From: Caulobacter endophyticus
GTDB lineage: Bacteria > Pseudomonadota > Alphaproteobacteria > Caulobacterales > Caulobacteraceae
Direction of reading: 5' to 3'
Length of the DNA stretch: 64,000 nucleotides
Assembly: GCF_003116815.1 (NCBI RefSeq)
Contig: NZ_QDKQ01000052.1
Span: 124,001 to 188,000 of the forward strand
The notes below the pieces were generated by a model. The model was not told the origin of the DNA and searched no databases. It was given only the letters and a program-made list of their open reading frames with translations. The translations under genes were made by a program, and so were the position numbers. The number at the start of each line of letters is the position of its first letter. The stretch's first letter is position 1. Shown piece by piece: positions 33,127 to 42,198 of this stretch.

Positions 33127-34752
33127 ATGACCCACACTCGCGACGCCGTGATCATCGGCGGAGGCCACAACGGCCTCGTCTGCGCCTTCTACCTGGCCAG
33201 GGCCGGGATGAAGGTCACCGTCTGCGAGGCCCGCGACGTGGTCGGCGGGGCGGCGGTGACCGAGGAGTTCCATCCGGGTTTCCGCAATTCGGCAGCCAGC
33301 TACACGGTCAGCCTGCTCAATCCGCGGGTCATCGCCGATATGGACCTGCACGGGTTCGGCCTGACCTTCCTGGAGCGGCCGATCTCCAACTTCCTGCCGG
33401 TGGACGACAGCCGCTTCATCAAGCTCGGCGGCGGGCAGGAGCGCACCCAGGAACAGTTCCGCAAGTTCAGCCGCCGCGACGCCGAGGTGCTGCCGGCCTA
33501 TTACGCCATGCTCGACGAGATCGGCGACGTGCTGCGCGACCTGGCCCAGGAGACCCCGCCCAACCTGGGCGACGGCCTGCCGGGAATCCTGCGCGCCCTG
33601 CGCCAGGGCGGACGCCTGGCCATGCTCTCCCGGGAGAGAAAACGCGACCTGCTCGACCTCTTCACCAAGAGCGCCCGGGACTTCCTCAATGGCTGGTTCG
33701 AGAGCGAGCCGGTCAAGGCCGCCTTCGGCTTCGACGCCGTGGTCGGCAACTACGCCAGTCCCGACACGCCCGGCTCGGCCTACGTGCTGCTGCACCATAT
33801 CTTCGGCGAGGTGAACGGCAAGAAGGGCGCCTGGGGCCACGCGGTCGGCGGCATGGGAGCGATCACGCAGGCCATGGCGAAAGCCTGCGAGAAGGCCGGG
33901 GTCGAGATCCTGCTGAACGCGCCCGTCGAAGGCGTGCATGTCGATGGGAACAAGGCCGTGGGCGTGCAGTTGGTCGACGGCCGCCAGATCGTGGCCCCGA
34001 TCGTCAGCGCCAACGTCAATCCGGCCCTGCTCTACAAGCGGCTGGTGCCGCCCTCGGCCCTGCCGGCCGATTTCCGCAAGGCCATCGACGGCTACAAGAA
34101 CGGCTCGGGCACCTTCCGCATGAACGTGGCCCTGTCGGAACTGCCCGACTTCACCTGCCTGCCGGGCAAGGCCGTCGCCGAGCATCACCAAAGCGGCATC
34201 GTTCTGGCCCCCAGCCTCGACTACATGGACGCGGCCTATCGCGACGCCAAGGCGTTCGGCATGAGCCGCGCGCCCATCGTCGAGATCCTGATCCCCTCGA
34301 CCATCGATCCCAGCCTGGCCCCGCCCGGCCAGCACGTGGCCAGCCTGTTCTGCCAGCAGTTCGCCCCCGCCCTGCCCGACGGCCGCGCCTGGGATGACGA
34401 GCGCGAGGCCGCCGCCGACCTGATCATCGACACGGTCGACCGCTGGGCCCCCAACTTCAAGGCCTCGGTGCTGGGCCGGATGATCCTGTCGCCGATGGAC
34501 CTGGAGCGGAAGTTCGGCCTGGTCGGCGGCGACATCATGCACGGGAACATGTCGCTGGATCAGCTGTGGGCCGCCCGCCCGCTGCTGGGCCACGCCAGCC
34601 ATCGCGCACCGATCAAGGGGCTCTACATGTGCGGTGCGGGTACGCACCCCGGTGGCGGCGTCTCGGGCAATCCCGGCCGCAACGCCGCCCGCGAGATCCT
34701 GCGCGACAAGGACTTCGCCACGGCGGTGAAGCTGGCCGTGGCGGGGCGGTGA
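33127..34752 (+). CDS. FAD-dependent oxidoreductase (PYROXD2/phytoene desaturase-like)
   Basis: A 541-residue FAD oxidoreductase of the PYROXD2-like group. The FAD motif GGGHNGLVCA is at the N-terminus, followed by EARDVVGGAAVTEEF. The C-terminal ATP-like motif LYMCGAGTHPGGGVSGNPGRNAA in parts closes the FAD site. The family includes desaturases and amine dehydrogenases, so the substrate is not known. It is followed after a short repeat by a Rieske oxygenase and a BetI-like regulator, forming a likely catabolic operon. Confidence 0.85.
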   Translation: MTHTRDAVIIGGGHNGLVCAFYLARAGMKVTVCEARDVVGGAAVTEEFHPGFRNSAASYTVSLLNPRVIADMDLHGFGLTFLERPISNFLPVDDSRFIKLGGGQERTQEQFRKFSRRDAEVLPAYYAMLDEIGDVLRDLAQETPPNLGDGLPGILRALRQGGRLAMLSRERKRDLLDLFTKSARDFLNGWFESEPVKAAFGFDAVVGNYASPDTPGSAYVLLHHIFGEVNGKKGAWGHAVGGMGAITQAMAKACEKAGVEILLNAPVEGVHVDGNKAVGVQLVDGRQIVAPIVSANVNPALLYKRLVPPSALPADFRKAIDGYKNGSGTFRMNVALSELPDFTCLPGKAVAEHHQSGIVLAPSLDYMDAAYRDAKAFGMSRAPIVEILIPSTIDPSLAPPGQHVASLFCQQFAPALPDGRAWDDEREAAADLIIDTVDRWAPNFKASVLGRMILSPMDLERKFGLVGGDIMHGNMSLDQLWAARPLLGHASHRAPIKGLYMCGAGTHPGGGVSGNPGRNAAREILRDKDFATAVKLAVAGR

Positions 34753-34769
34753 TGAGCGCTCGCCTTCTC

Positions 34770-34792
34770 CCTTCCCCCTTGATGGGGGAAGG
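34770..34792. repeat. Family A half-element
   Basis: A single hairpin CCTTCCCCC-TTGAT-GGGGGAAGG with perfect 9-base arms, between the oxidoreductase and the Rieske gene. It matches one end of the complete family A elements in the polyamine locus. Confidence 0.75.
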
Positions 34793-34820
34793 ATCGAGCC
34801 CCTGACGGAGAGGTCCTGCG

Positions 34821-35960
34821 ATGAACATGATCTCCAACCACGACCCCCTTTCCGACTGGGGCCTGCCCGGCTGGATCTACGGCTCCGAACGCTTCTTCCG
34901 CGAGGAACGGGACAAGGTCTTTCGGCCCTCGTGGCAGATCGTCTGCCACCTGAACGACATTCCGAAAGCCGGCGACTTCCATACCTTCGACTTCGTCGGC
35001 GAAAGCCTGGTCGTGGTGCGCGGCAAGGACGGCAGGGCGCGGGCCTTCGCCAATGTCTGCCGGCACCGCGGCGCGCGCCTGCTGGACGGCCCCACCGGCC
35101 GCTGCGGCCGTATCGTCTGCCCCTACCACGCCTGGACCTACGACCTGGAGGGCCGCCTGATCGGCGTGCCGATGCGCGACGACTATCCCGCGCTCGACAT
35201 GGCCAGGGAAGGCCTGGCCAGGCTCGACACCGAGATCTGGCGCGGCTTCGTCTTCGTGCGGCTGGAGGGTGACGGCCCCAGCGTCGCGCAGATGATGGGG
35301 CCCTACGAGCACGAGGTCGCCCACTACCGGTTCGAGGACCTGCAACCCTTCGGCCGCGTCACCCTGCGGCCGCGCGACGTCAACTGGAAGAACATCAGCG
35401 ACAACTATTCCGACGGCCTGCACATCCCGATCGCCCATCCGGGCCTGACCCGCCTGTTCGGCAAGGGCTATGGCGTGGAGGCCGAAACCTGGGTCGACAA
35501 GATGTGGGGCCAGCTGATCGACGAGCCGTCGAACAACCCGTCCGAGCGCCTCTATCAGGACATCCTGCCCGACGTTCCGCACCTGCCGGAAGACCGCAAG
35601 CGGCTATGGACCTACTTCAAGCTCTGGCCGAACTTCGCCTTCGACATCTATCCCGACCAGGTGGACTTCATGCAGTTCATCCCGGTCTCGGCGACCCAGA
35701 CCATGATCCGCGAGATCGCCTACGCCCTGCCCGACGAGCGGCGCGAGATGAAGGCGGCGCGATACCTCAATTGGCGCATCAACCGCCAGGTCAACGCCGA
35801 GGACACCGAACTCGTCGCCCGCGTCCAGCAGGGCATGGCTTCGCGCACCTTCACGGCGGGGCCGCTGGCGACCAGCGAGGTCAGTTTGCGCAGCTTTGGC
35901 CGCAAGCTGCGGGCGCTGATCCCCGAGAGCCGCCTGCCGCGACCGCCGGAGGGATGGTGA
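34821..35960 (+). CDS. Rieske non-haem iron oxygenase, alpha subunit
   Basis: A 379-residue ring-hydroxylating or N-demethylating oxygenase. The Rieske 2Fe-2S ligands are Cys80, His82, Cys100 and His103 (CRH and CPYH). The mononuclear iron site lies in DNYSDGLHIPIAHPGL, with Asp and two His as ligands. The length and the adjacent BetI-like regulator resemble oxygenases that act on quaternary ammonium compounds (choline, glycine betaine, stachydrine, carnitine types). No reductase gene is visible beside it. The substrate is inferred, not shown. GGAGAGG precedes the start. Confidence 0.88.
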   Translation: MNMISNHDPLSDWGLPGWIYGSERFFREERDKVFRPSWQIVCHLNDIPKAGDFHTFDFVGESLVVVRGKDGRARAFANVCRHRGARLLDGPTGRCGRIVCPYHAWTYDLEGRLIGVPMRDDYPALDMAREGLARLDTEIWRGFVFVRLEGDGPSVAQMMGPYEHEVAHYRFEDLQPFGRVTLRPRDVNWKNISDNYSDGLHIPIAHPGLTRLFGKGYGVEAETWVDKMWGQLIDEPSNNPSERLYQDILPDVPHLPEDRKRLWTYFKLWPNFAFDIYPDQVDFMQFIPVSATQTMIREIAYALPDERREMKAARYLNWRINRQVNAEDTELVARVQQGMASRTFTAGPLATSEVSLRSFGRKLRALIPESRLPRPPEGW

Positions 35961-36553
35961 TGGCCGGAGGGGGTCGCGCCCCCTTCACCCGCGAAGCCCC
36001 CGACGTCCGCCGCCAGGCCCTGGTCGCCGCCGCCGAAGCGGTGCTGGCGCGCGAGGGCGTGGCCGGAACCTCGGTGCGGACGATCTGCGCGCAGGCCGGC
36101 GTCTCGGCCGGACTGCTGCGGCACTATTTCGACGGCGTCGACGACCTGATCGCCGCGGCCTACGAGGCCGTGGACCAGCGGATCGACGCGGCGCTGGAGG
36201 CGGTGGCGAGCGCCGGAAACGATCCCCGCGCACGGCTGTCGGCCTATCTCGCGGCCAGCTTCGCCCCGCCCGTGCTCGACCCGGATCTGCTGGCCGCCTG
36301 GATCGGCTTCTGGGGCCTCGTCAAGACCAAGCCCCGCATCGCCGCCATCCACGCCGCCTCCTACGCGGCCTATCGCGCGCGGCTGGAGACCCTGCTGGCC
36401 GACGGCGGGGCGCGCGACCGCCGGCTGGCGGCGATCGCCCTGACGGCGATGGTCGACGGGCTGTGGCTGGAGCTGTGTCTCGATCCCAGCACCTTCACGC
36501 CGGCCGAGGCGGTCCGCGTGCTGGAGACGGCGGCCAAGGCCTGGCTGCCATAA
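35960..36553 (+). CDS. TetR family regulator, BetI-like
   Basis: A 197-residue TetR repressor starting inside the stop of the Rieske gene (TGATG). The DNA-binding helix-turn-helix is SVRTICAQAGVSAGLLRHYFDGVDDL. The C-terminal part, with LAAWIGFWGLVKTKPRIAAIH, resembles BetI, the choline-sensing repressor. It probably controls this operon in response to an amine. A terminator follows. No operator was found. Confidence 0.85.
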   Translation: MAGGGRAPFTREAPDVRRQALVAAAEAVLAREGVAGTSVRTICAQAGVSAGLLRHYFDGVDDLIAAAYEAVDQRIDAALEAVASAGNDPRARLSAYLAASFAPPVLDPDLLAAWIGFWGLVKTKPRIAAIHAASYAAYRARLETLLADGGARDRRLAAIALTAMVDGLWLELCLDPSTFTPAEAVRVLETAAKAWLP

Positions 36554-36557
36554 GAAA

Positions 36558-36586
36558 AAGCCGCCCCGACAGGGTCGGGGCGGCTT
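36558..36586 (+). terminator. Terminator after the BetI-like regulator
   Basis: Perfect 13-base arms AAGCCGCCCCGAC (36558-36570) and GTCGGGGCGGCTT (36574-36586) with a 3-base loop, five bases after the stop. The A stretch before and TT at the end suggest function for the plus operon and possibly for the converging gene. Confidence 0.8.
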
Positions 36587-36615
36587 GAAGTCAGCCTAGA
36601 AGGAAAGCTGATGGA

Positions 36616-36864
36616 TCAGGCCGCGACGGCGGCGGCCGCGCCGGTGAGGCCCTTGCGGCCCCAGGTCGGACGGCGGATTTCGGGATCGGCCACCTGCACC
36701 TCGGCGCTGCGGCCCTGGCTGATCATGTGGCGGGCCAGCAGCTGGGCCAGGGCGACGGCTTCGTGCTGGCTGGGGCACGAGCTGATCAGGTCGGAGGATT
36801 CGTTCCAGGTCACGTGCCAGACGCCGGCGACGGGACGGACGTAGTAGGTGTTCGAGTCGGCCAT
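36616..36864 (-). CDS. DUF2188-like small protein
   Basis: An 82-residue protein. It has YYVRPVAGVWHVTWNESSDLISSCPSQHEAVALAQLLARHM in parts, which fits the small DUF2188 family (about 60-80 residues, one beta sheet plus a helix), and an Ala-rich tail. Function is unknown. It ends next to the shared terminator. An inverted repeat lies 70-90 bases upstream of its start. Confidence 0.65.
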   Translation of the reverse strand: MADSNTYYVRPVAGVWHVTWNESSDLISSCPSQHEAVALAQLLARHMISQGRSAEVQVADPEIRRPTWGRKGLTGAAAAVAA

Positions 36865-36931
36865 GGGGAGGCTCCTTCGGCATCGCGCTGACGCCAGCTA
36901 TCCCCCACGGACCGCTGCGCGACAGCTGTTT

Positions 36932-36952
36932 CAATGCTGCACAGCAACATTG
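36932..36952. promoter_or_regulatory. Inverted repeat upstream of the DUF2188 gene
   Basis: CAATGCTGC (36932-36940) and GCAACATTG (36944-36952) pair at 8 of 9 positions around a 3-base centre. It lies in the 131-base gap between the DUF2188 start and the amidohydrolase stop. It may be an operator; no regulator is known. Confidence 0.35.
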
Positions 36953-36995
36953 AGTTGCAGCGCACAATGCACATGCCGCGCCAGCCGGGAAACGG

Positions 36996-38303
36996 TTAAT
37001 TTTCCAGCAACGCTTCGTCCTTGTAGATAACTCCGCCCTTCATCACCTTGGCCACGGTCGACAGCACGCCGACATCGGCCAGAGGATCGCCCGCCACCGC
37101 GATCAGGTCGGCGTAGCAGCCGGCCTGGGCGCAGCCGACGTCCCGGTCCTTGCCCATCAGGGCCGCGGCGCTGGTCGTGGCCGACTGGATCGCCTGCATC
37201 GGCGTCATGCCGTAGCGGACCATGTAGGGCAGCTGACGGGCGTTCCAGCCGTGCGGATAGACCCCGGCGTCGGTGCCGTAGGCGATGCGAACCCCGGCCT
37301 TGACCGCCTTGCGGAAGCCCTCTCTCTGGGCGTCGGTGGTCTCGCGGTTCTTGCGCAGGGTTTCGGCGGGCCAGCCGTTCTTTGTGCCGATCTCGTCGAT
37401 GTAGTCGCCGTTGTAGATGTCGGCGACCAGCCAGGCGCCCCTGGCCTTCATCAGGGCGATCCCCTCGTCGTCGATCAGCGAGCCGTGCTCGATCGAGCGC
37501 ACGCCGGCCCGCACGGCCACCTTGATCCCCTCGGCGCCGTGGGCGTGGGCGGTGGCGTAGGTCCCGCGCCTGGCGGCCTCCTCGACGGCGGCCTCGATCT
37601 CTTCCTTGGAAAGCTCGAGCTGGCCCGGCTCGGTGCCGACGGTCAGCACCGCTCCGGTGGCGATCAGCTTCAGGAAATCGGCGCCGTGCACCAGGATGTC
37701 GCGGGTCTTGCGATGGGTGTCGGCCACGTCCTGAACGACGCCCCGGCGCATCTCCGGCGGAACGCCGACGTCGGCGGCGATGCCGGTCACCTCTCCGCCG
37801 CCGCCCGGCGTGGTCACATAGGCCCCGGCCACCGACATGCGCGGCCCGGGAACCAGGCCCTTGTCGATGGCGTCTCTCAACGCTACGTCGCCGAACGCCC
37901 GCCAGGTCCCGACGTCGCGCACGCTGGTGAAGCCGGCCATCAGGGTCGAGCGGGCATGTGCAGCCCCGATATAGGCCTGCTCGGCGGCCGTGGTCAGCAG
38001 CGGCTCGGCGATGTTTTCGGTCTGCTCCTGGTCGACGATGTGGGTGTGCATGTCGATCAGGCCCGGCAGCACGGTCAGGCTCGACCAGTCGCGCACGGGG
38101 CCGTCGGTCGGCGCGGCGGTCCAGGCCGTCACCGCCGTGATCCGTCCGCCTTCGATGCGGATCAGGCGGTCTGTCAGCACCTTGCCCGCGACCGGATCGA
38201 TCAGCCTTCCGGCCCGCACGTACGACGCCTGGGCCAGGGCCGGAGCGGCCGCCAGCAGCGCCAGCCCGGCGACGCCGGCGGCCAGGATCGGGCGTGGGAT
38301 CAT
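36996..38303 (-). CDS. Secreted amidohydrolase (Xaa-Arg/Lys dipeptidase-like)
   Basis: A 435-residue metal-dependent hydrolase of the amidohydrolase superfamily. A signal peptide (about residues 1-24, ending APALA) implies periplasmic export. The metal-binding motifs MHTHI and, later, ATAHAHGAEG with HGSLIDD and GTDAGVYPHG are those of this fold. Characterised Caulobacter relatives cleave dipeptides ending in Arg or Lys; I infer a similar role. The start at 38303 has GAGG 8 bases upstream; a GTG at 38321 would overlap the permease stop. The permease gene lies directly upstream, so peptide cleavage and amino-acid uptake are likely linked. Confidence 0.85.
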   Translation of the reverse strand: MIPRPILAAGVAGLALLAAAPALAQASYVRAGRLIDPVAGKVLTDRLIRIEGGRITAVTAWTAAPTDGPVRDWSSLTVLPGLIDMHTHIVDQEQTENIAEPLLTTAAEQAYIGAAHARSTLMAGFTSVRDVGTWRAFGDVALRDAIDKGLVPGPRMSVAGAYVTTPGGGGEVTGIAADVGVPPEMRRGVVQDVADTHRKTRDILVHGADFLKLIATGAVLTVGTEPGQLELSKEEIEAAVEEAARRGTYATAHAHGAEGIKVAVRAGVRSIEHGSLIDDEGIALMKARGAWLVADIYNGDYIDEIGTKNGWPAETLRKNRETTDAQREGFRKAVKAGVRIAYGTDAGVYPHGWNARQLPYMVRYGMTPMQAIQSATTSAAALMGKDRDVGCAQAGCYADLIAVAGDPLADVGVLSTVAKVMKGGVIYKDEALLEN

Positions 38304-38313
38304 CGGCGCAACC

Positions 38314-39621
38314 TCATGCACGCGCCGTCCGGCGCATCAGCAGATGGACGGGGAAGCCGGCGGCCAGCAGCACCAGGCCCCACATCACCGCCTCCCTGCC
38401 CGCCCCGAACAGGGTGAAGACCGCATAGAGCCCGGCCAGGATCGCCACCACGGTCAGCAGTCCCGAGCCCGGAACCTGCCCGTCCCTTTGCAGCTTCAGC
38501 GCCGCCAGGGCGCAGGCCAGATAGGTGAATAGCGAAGCCGTGGTCGCCAGCAGGGCGATGAAGGTGAAGAGGTCGGCCATCGACTTGGCGTAGTTGATCC
38601 CGACCAGCATGGTGAGGAACAGGCCCGAGACCAGATGCGCCCGCACCGGCGTTCCGCGTCTGGACGACTTGGCTAGGAAGGCCGGGAACACCCCGCCCCT
38701 GGCCATGGCGTAGGGCATCTCGCCCTGCAGCAGCACCCAGCCGTTCAGGGCGCCGAAGGCGCTGATGGCCGCGAAGGCGGCCACGGCCATGGCCGCGCCC
38801 GAACCCCAGAACCGACCGATGAACTCGGCCATCGGGGCGTTGGAGGCCTTCAGGGCGTCGGTGGGCGAAAGCAGCACCACCGCCGAGCAGACCAAGAGGT
38901 AGACGACGCCGGTGAAGGCCGCGCCGAACAGGGTGGCGCGCGGAATGGTGCGGGCCGGGTCCTTGACCTTATCGGCCGGCACAGTGGCCGACTCCAGGCC
39001 AAGCAAGGCCCACAGCGTCAGGGCCGAAGCGGCGACGAGGCCCGGGCCGCCCAGCTGCGCGGTGTCCAGCGGCGCGGTGATCGCGCCGGCGCCCTCCCGG
39101 CCCAGCAGCCAGGCCGAAAGGCCCAGCACCGCCGCCAGCGGCAGGAGCTTCAGCACGGTGGTCACCACCTGCACCTCGCCGGCCAGGCGCGCGCCCAGGC
39201 AGTTCACGCCGATCAGGCCCCAGATCAGGCCCAGGGTGACCAGGGCGTGCAGGCCCGGCGTCTTGGCGATGGCCGGGACCAGCACCGACAGGTAGCTGAC
39301 CGCGCCGGTGGCGATGGCCGCGTTGCCCACCCAAAGCGAAATCCAGTAGGCCCAGGCCACGACGAAGCCCGCCGTCCGCCCGAAGGCCTCCTGGGTGTAG
39401 GCGTAGGGACCGCCCTCGCGCGGCAGGGCTGCCGAAAGCCGGGCGAAGACAAAGGCCAGGGCCAGGCCGCCGGCGATGGTGATGGTCCAGCCCAGCACGC
39501 CGTTCCAGCCATACGGCGCCAGAGACGCGGGCAGCATGAAGACGCCCGAGCCGATCATGTTGCCCACCACCAGGGCGCTGCACATCCAGAAGCCCAGGGC
39601 CTTGGGAGACGAACTACTCAT
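38314..39621 (-). CDS. APC family amino acid permease
   Basis: A 435-residue transporter with about 12 membrane segments. The unwound first helix carries IGSGVFMLPASLAPYGW, and ALLGLESATVPA in segment 6 resembles the substrate site of the arginine/agmatine exchanger AdiC, so a basic amino acid or its decarboxylation product is a reasonable substrate. It ends 10 bases before the amidohydrolase start on the same strand, so the two form an operon. The specificity is inferred from likeness only. Confidence 0.88.
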   Translation of the reverse strand: MSSSSPKALGFWMCSALVVGNMIGSGVFMLPASLAPYGWNGVLGWTITIAGGLALAFVFARLSAALPREGGPYAYTQEAFGRTAGFVVAWAYWISLWVGNAAIATGAVSYLSVLVPAIAKTPGLHALVTLGLIWGLIGVNCLGARLAGEVQVVTTVLKLLPLAAVLGLSAWLLGREGAGAITAPLDTAQLGGPGLVAASALTLWALLGLESATVPADKVKDPARTIPRATLFGAAFTGVVYLLVCSAVVLLSPTDALKASNAPMAEFIGRFWGSGAAMAVAAFAAISAFGALNGWVLLQGEMPYAMARGGVFPAFLAKSSRRGTPVRAHLVSGLFLTMLVGINYAKSMADLFTFIALLATTASLFTYLACALAALKLQRDGQVPGSGLLTVVAILAGLYAVFTLFGAGREAVMWGLVLLAAGFPVHLLMRRTARA

Positions 39622-39700
39622 ACGGCCATGCTTTCACCGCCGCCCCGGCCGCGCAACCGCCCCCGTCGCCAGACGAGGGCGGCGCGCGATCCGTCCGCGA

Positions 39701-42070
39701 TCAGAACTTCTGGCCGAACTTCAGGCCGAAGGTCCGCGGCTGGTTGGGGATGACGTAGACCTTGTCGGCGCAGACCGCCTCGGCGCACTGCACGAACCGG
39801 CTGGTGCTGGCCCGCTCGTCCGTCAGGTTGGTCAGATAGGCCGACACCGACCAGCTGTCGCGCGAGAAGCCCGCCGACAAGTCGAAGGTCGCATAGCCCT
39901 CCTGCTTGCCCAGGATCCCCGCCTCGACCGTGCGCAGGTCGGAGTAGGACGAGGTCTGCCCCACCACCGAGCCCTGGACGAAGGCGTCGTAGTCGGCCCA
40001 GCCGAATTCGTAGCGCGCCGTCAGGTTGGCCTTGAACTTCGGCGTGATCGGCAGCCGCGTGCCCTTGGGCGCCTGGGGCCCGTCGGGGAAGTCGGCCGAG
40101 CCCACCGGACAGTCGGTGATCGGCACGCCGGCGCCGTCGGTGGCCCCGCAGTAGTTGGCCGTCAGCTCGGCGTGGGTGTAGGCGGCCGCGGCGTTGATCG
40201 TGAAGCCTTCGGCCACGGCCAAGGTCAGATCGGTTTCCGCGCCCCTGATCTCGGCCTCGTTGGCGTTCTTGATCTCGGTCAGGCCGTTGGCCCCCAGGAT
40301 CGAGAACTGGAACTTGTTCCACTTCTCCAGATAGACCGCGCCGTTCCAGCGGAAGCGGTTCTGGGCCCAGCTGGTCTTCCAGCCGAACTCGTAGTTCTTC
40401 AGATAGTCCGACAGGTACGGCGGCAGCGTCCCGCGCCGGTTGATCCCGCCCGGCCGGTAGCCTTCCGAATAGGTCACGTAGACCAGCTTGCCGGGATCGA
40501 TCTTGTAGGTGAGGTTGACCTTGGGCGTGTTGCCCGTCTCCTTCACCCGCTTGTCGAGATTGGTGCAGGGCGAGCCGGAGATCACCGGCCCCTTGAAGCA
40601 GGCCGCCTCGCCCGTGCTGCCGCTGTAGCCGGCGCCATAGCCGTAGAAGCCCACCAGCGAATTGTCGGCCTCGAAGAAGCGGATGCCGGCCGAGGCCGTC
40701 AGGTTGGGCAGGATATCGAACGACACCTCGCCGAACGCGGCCTTGTCGCGATCGACCCGCTTCTGCTCGGTCAGCCAGATAGTGCCCGGATGGCCGGTGG
40801 GCGACAGCGAGGTCCCCAGGGCGTCGATCTGGTAGTCCTGGTGGATGCCGTGCGCCTGGCGCTGGTAGAACAGGCCGGCGACGAAGCGCAGGCGGTTCTC
40901 CTGCGGCGAGCTGATCCGCAGTTCGTGGCTGATGCGGTTGTAGCGGTCCTTGCCCTGGATGTATTGCGACGGATCCACCGGGTTGCCGGCGTCGTCGGTC
41001 CAGTAGGCGCCGTAGCCGTACAGGGTGTCGTAGAAGAACGAGTAGTCGGTGTAGTCCTGCTCGGTGTCGGTCGTGCGCTGTAGGTACGAGCCGGCATAGA
41101 CGATATCGAGGTTGCTGATCTTGCCCTCGACGGTCATCGCCGCCTGCCACCAGCGGTCGTCCGAGCTTTCCGGATAGTAGTGGCTGACCTTCAGGTCGCC
41201 GATGTCGGGATCATAGCCGAAGAAACCGCCCGACTTCTGCACCTGTCCCATGACCTGGGGCGTGACCGTCCAGTTCTCGCCCAGCTCGACCTTCACCGCC
41301 GCGCGGGCGCCGTGGGTCTCGACCTCGTTGTAGTCCTTCTTGACCACGCCGGCGTTGTCGATGGTCACGCCCGAGGTCGGATAGGTCCGCGTGGCGGCGA
41401 CGTTGTCGATATAGCCGGCGTCGCGCTTGCTCCAGCCGACCATGCGCACGGCAACGGTGTCCGACAGCGGCTGGTTGACGAAGCCCTCGGCCACGTAGCC
41501 CGTGCCGCCGTGGTCGACCTTGTTGACCTCCAGGCTGTAGCCCGCCTTGAAGCCGGCGGTGCTGGGCTTGTTGGTGATGATGCGGATGGTGCCAGCCTGC
41601 GAGCTGGCGCCGTACAGCGTGCCCTGCGGCCCGGCCAGGGCCTCGACCCGCTCGATATCGTAGACGTGGATGTCGAGCGCGCCCTGGATCGTGGTGATCG
41701 GCTGCTCGTCCAGATAGATGCCAACGCTGGGCAGCGAGCCGGAGTGGTTGCCGTCGCCGCCGCTGGCCACGCCGCGCATGTAGACCTGGTTGAAGCCCGG
41801 GCCCGAGCCCTGGAACGACACGCTGGGCAGGAACTTCACGTAGTCGGCGAAGTCGGCGACCTCCAGCTGCTCCAGCTTGGCCTGGCCCAGCGCCTGGATG
41901 CTGACCGGCACGTCCTGCAGGTTTTCCGAACGCTTCTGGGCGGTGACCACCACCTCCTCCAGGGCCACCCCGCTTTCCTGCGCCAGCGCCGCTCCCGACA
42001 GAGCGCTGCTCGACATCAGGGCCGTGACCAGCAGGCCCGACCGCATTGTTTTTGAACGCCTAATCGACAC
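39701..42070 (-). CDS. TonB-dependent outer-membrane receptor (Caulobacter/sphingomonad type)
   Basis: A 789-residue receptor. The signal peptide ends ALSGAALA, the TonB box is EEVVVTAQKR, and the plug runs to about residue 165 with VYMRGVASGG and the GPQGTLYGASSQAGTI segment. The barrel ends GLKFGQKF. The start at 42070 (GTG) is chosen because AAGGAG lies 7 bases upstream; an ATG at 42046 is also possible. Its neighbours are the permease-peptidase operon downstream and a TPR-sulfotransferase upstream. The substrate may be a peptide or other nutrient; this is inferred. Confidence 0.9.
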   Translation of the reverse strand: MSIRRSKTMRSGLLVTALMSSSALSGAALAQESGVALEEVVVTAQKRSENLQDVPVSIQALGQAKLEQLEVADFADYVKFLPSVSFQGSGPGFNQVYMRGVASGGDGNHSGSLPSVGIYLDEQPITTIQGALDIHVYDIERVEALAGPQGTLYGASSQAGTIRIITNKPSTAGFKAGYSLEVNKVDHGGTGYVAEGFVNQPLSDTVAVRMVGWSKRDAGYIDNVAATRTYPTSGVTIDNAGVVKKDYNEVETHGARAAVKVELGENWTVTPQVMGQVQKSGGFFGYDPDIGDLKVSHYYPESSDDRWWQAAMTVEGKISNLDIVYAGSYLQRTTDTEQDYTDYSFFYDTLYGYGAYWTDDAGNPVDPSQYIQGKDRYNRISHELRISSPQENRLRFVAGLFYQRQAHGIHQDYQIDALGTSLSPTGHPGTIWLTEQKRVDRDKAAFGEVSFDILPNLTASAGIRFFEADNSLVGFYGYGAGYSGSTGEAACFKGPVISGSPCTNLDKRVKETGNTPKVNLTYKIDPGKLVYVTYSEGYRPGGINRRGTLPPYLSDYLKNYEFGWKTSWAQNRFRWNGAVYLEKWNKFQFSILGANGLTEIKNANEAEIRGAETDLTLAVAEGFTINAAAAYTHAELTANYCGATDGAGVPITDCPVGSADFPDGPQAPKGTRLPITPKFKANLTARYEFGWADYDAFVQGSVVGQTSSYSDLRTVEAGILGKQEGYATFDLSAGFSRDSWSVSAYLTNLTDERASTSRFVQCAEAVCADKVYVIPNQPRTFGLKFGQKF

Positions 42071-42198
42071 GTGTTCACTCCTTGGCCCCCAGAGAGAACA
42101 ACGTTCTTTCAATGTCGTGAGTCCGACAATCCGGCAAAGCTCGACGGCCGCGCAATTCACCAGACTGTTGCAAAAACGGCAGCGCCGTCTTCCGGTGG

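Noticed and set aside
42071-42198. Short coding gene between the receptor and the sulfotransferase
   Set aside because: The open frame here is only the out-of-range upstream extension of the receptor, and AAGGAG before the GTG marks the true start.
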